A stretch of DNA of 6,632 nt from Candidatus Latescibacterota bacterium (GTDB taxonomy: Bacteria > Blakebacterota > Blakebacteria > Blakebacterales > Blakebacteraceae). The number at the start of each line of letters is the position of its first letter. Within the stretch, counting starts at the first letter, position 1. The stretch covers positions 1 through 6,632 of the forward strand of contig JAGLTZ010000372.1 in assembly GCA_023135015.1 (NCBI GenBank), given 5' to 3'. The notes beneath the pieces were generated by a model, which saw only the letters and a list, made by a program, of their open reading frames with translations, was not told the DNA's origin and searched no databases. A program made the position numbers and the translations under genes. Of this stretch, positions 5,851 to 6,632 are shown one piece after another.

Positions 5851-6632
5851 ATGTGCGGCATAATCGGTTATGTAGGCCAGCGGCAGCAGAGGGAGATCCT
5901 CCTTAACGGGCTGAGGCGGCTCGAATACAGGGGATATGACTCGGCCGGCATCGCCGTACAGCAGAACGGCAGCCTGGCGATGGCAAAGGTGAAAGGAAAG
6001 ATCCGGGAGCTGGAACAGCTTACAACCACGATGGACCTTTCTGGCACGGTCGGGATCGCACACACCCGCTGGGCCACCCACGGGGAGCCGAGCGATATCA
6101 ACGCCCATCCCCATACCTGTTGCGGTAACCGCATAGCACTGGTGCACAACGGGATTATCGAGAACTACCAGTCGCTTCGTACCCTTCTCAAAGAGCGCAA
6201 TCACCAGTTTGTCACGGAAACCGATACTGAGGTGCTGGTCCACCTGGTGGAGGAATATCTGAAGGACGAGCATGGCCACCCCCTTGAAGAGGCGGTTCGT
6301 CTTGCCCTGAACGAAGTGGAGGGAACGTTCGGGATCGCTGTAATAGACGCACAGCAGCCGGGCGTGCTGGTCGTTGCGCGCAGGGGCAGCCCTCTGCTGC
6401 TGGGTATCGGCAAGGACGAATTCTTTGTCGGGTCCGATATTGCGGCTTTCGCCGAGCATACGCGGGATATCATCTACCTCAACGACGACGAGATGGCCGT
6501 ACTGACTCCTGGAGGGTACGTGGTCAAGAACCTGCAGGACGAGATGTTGAGCCCTGAGGTTGAAAAGATCACCTGGGAGCTCGACCGGATCGAAAAGGGT
6601 GGTTTCAATCACTTCATGCTCAAGGAGATCCA
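5851..6632 (+). CDS. glmS: Glutamine-fructose-6-phosphate aminotransferase (isomerizing), partial (3' end outside the window)
   Basis: GlmS makes glucosamine-6-phosphate from fructose-6-phosphate and glutamine, the first step to UDP-GlcNAc for peptidoglycan and lipopolysaccharide. The 260 codons present cover the N-terminal Ntn-type glutaminase domain and the start of the linker, out of the usual 600-620. The sequence begins MCGIIGYVG. Cys2 becomes the N-terminal nucleophile after Met removal. Also visible are RGYDSAGIA (27-35), HTRWATHG (71-78; Arg73, Trp74), HNGIIENY (99-106; Asn100 and Gly101 of the oxyanion hole), TDTE (124-127, Asp125), EGTFGIAV and ARRGSPLLLGIG, and it ends at KGGFNHFMLKEI just before the first sugar-binding SIS domain. 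The ATG is fixed by Cys2 and a good Shine-Dalgarno. No glmS ribozyme is possible in the ten-base upstream gap. Frame and motifs show no damage. Confidence 0.97.
   Translation, partial: MCGIIGYVGQRQQREILLNGLRRLEYRGYDSAGIAVQQNGSLAMAKVKGKIRELEQLTTTMDLSGTVGIAHTRWATHGEPSDINAHPHTCCGNRIALVHNGIIENYQSLRTLLKERNHQFVTETDTEVLVHLVEEYLKDEHGHPLEEAVRLALNEVEGTFGIAVIDAQQPGVLVVARRGSPLLLGIGKDEFFVGSDIAAFAEHTRDIIYLNDDEMAVLTPGGYVVKNLQDEMLSPEVEKITWELDRIEKGGFNHFMLKEI

Noticed and set aside
6112..6126. Cys-Cys in GlmS (HTCCGN) where some homologues have Asp-Cys
   Set aside because: This loop varies between GlmS proteins and the catalytic residues Cys2, Arg73, Asn100 and Asp125 are all present, so it is not evidence of altered function.
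5431..6612. Long minus-strand open frame (393 codons) across the folC end and glmS
   Set aside because: It lies antisense to well-supported folC and glmS sequence, has no recognisable domain, and long antisense frames are expected in GC-rich coding DNA.
1..6632. Search for tRNA, rRNA, riboswitch, CRISPR, IS ends or defence genes
   Set aside because: The window is filled with housekeeping coding sequence with gaps of 13 bases or less. I saw no direct-repeat arrays, transposase motifs or structured RNA signatures.

Overview
The window is a GC-rich stretch of bacterial chromosome in which every recognisable gene lies on the plus strand, with almost no intergenic space. In order it holds: the 3' two-thirds of DNA polymerase I (polA, cut by the left edge); tsaB (tRNA t6A synthesis); a class II purine nucleoside phosphorylase; accD (acetyl-CoA carboxylase beta subunit); folC (folylpolyglutamate synthase); a 56-codon open frame encoding part of an ABC-ATPase TOBE domain; and the 5' third of glmS (cut by the right edge). 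Gaps are +13, -4, +13 (or +1 with the alternative accD start), +1, -4 and +10 bases. No promoter or terminator is evident, so the set reads as one housekeeping operon with translational coupling at several junctions.

The products serve separate core pathways: DNA repair and replication, tRNA modification, purine salvage, fatty-acid synthesis, folate retention and amino-sugar supply. There are no phage, IS, CRISPR, toxin or defence genes and no RNA genes. The organism cannot be named. From about base 1185 onward, codon use is uniform and distinctive for a GC-rich genome (frequent ATA, AGG and GGA). I read this as an uncultured, non-proteobacterial lineage, but that is inference.

Two things stand out. 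First, polA looks like a mosaic. Bases 2 to about 1110 have alphaproteobacterial-looking protein sequence and codon use, with almost no ATA, AGG or GGA. From about 1185 the same open frame switches abruptly to the codon use of the downstream genes, with the switch at or just after the highly conserved polymerase motif A. This could be a metagenome-assembly chimera or a real intragenic recombination. Second, between folC and glmS sits an isolated, incomplete TOBE domain of the MalK/UgpC type. It overlaps the folC stop by four bases, and its similarity seems to begin inside the folC 3' end. It is either the stump of a deleted ABC-transporter ATPase gene or a small free-standing protein. Otherwise the window is ordinary core genome.
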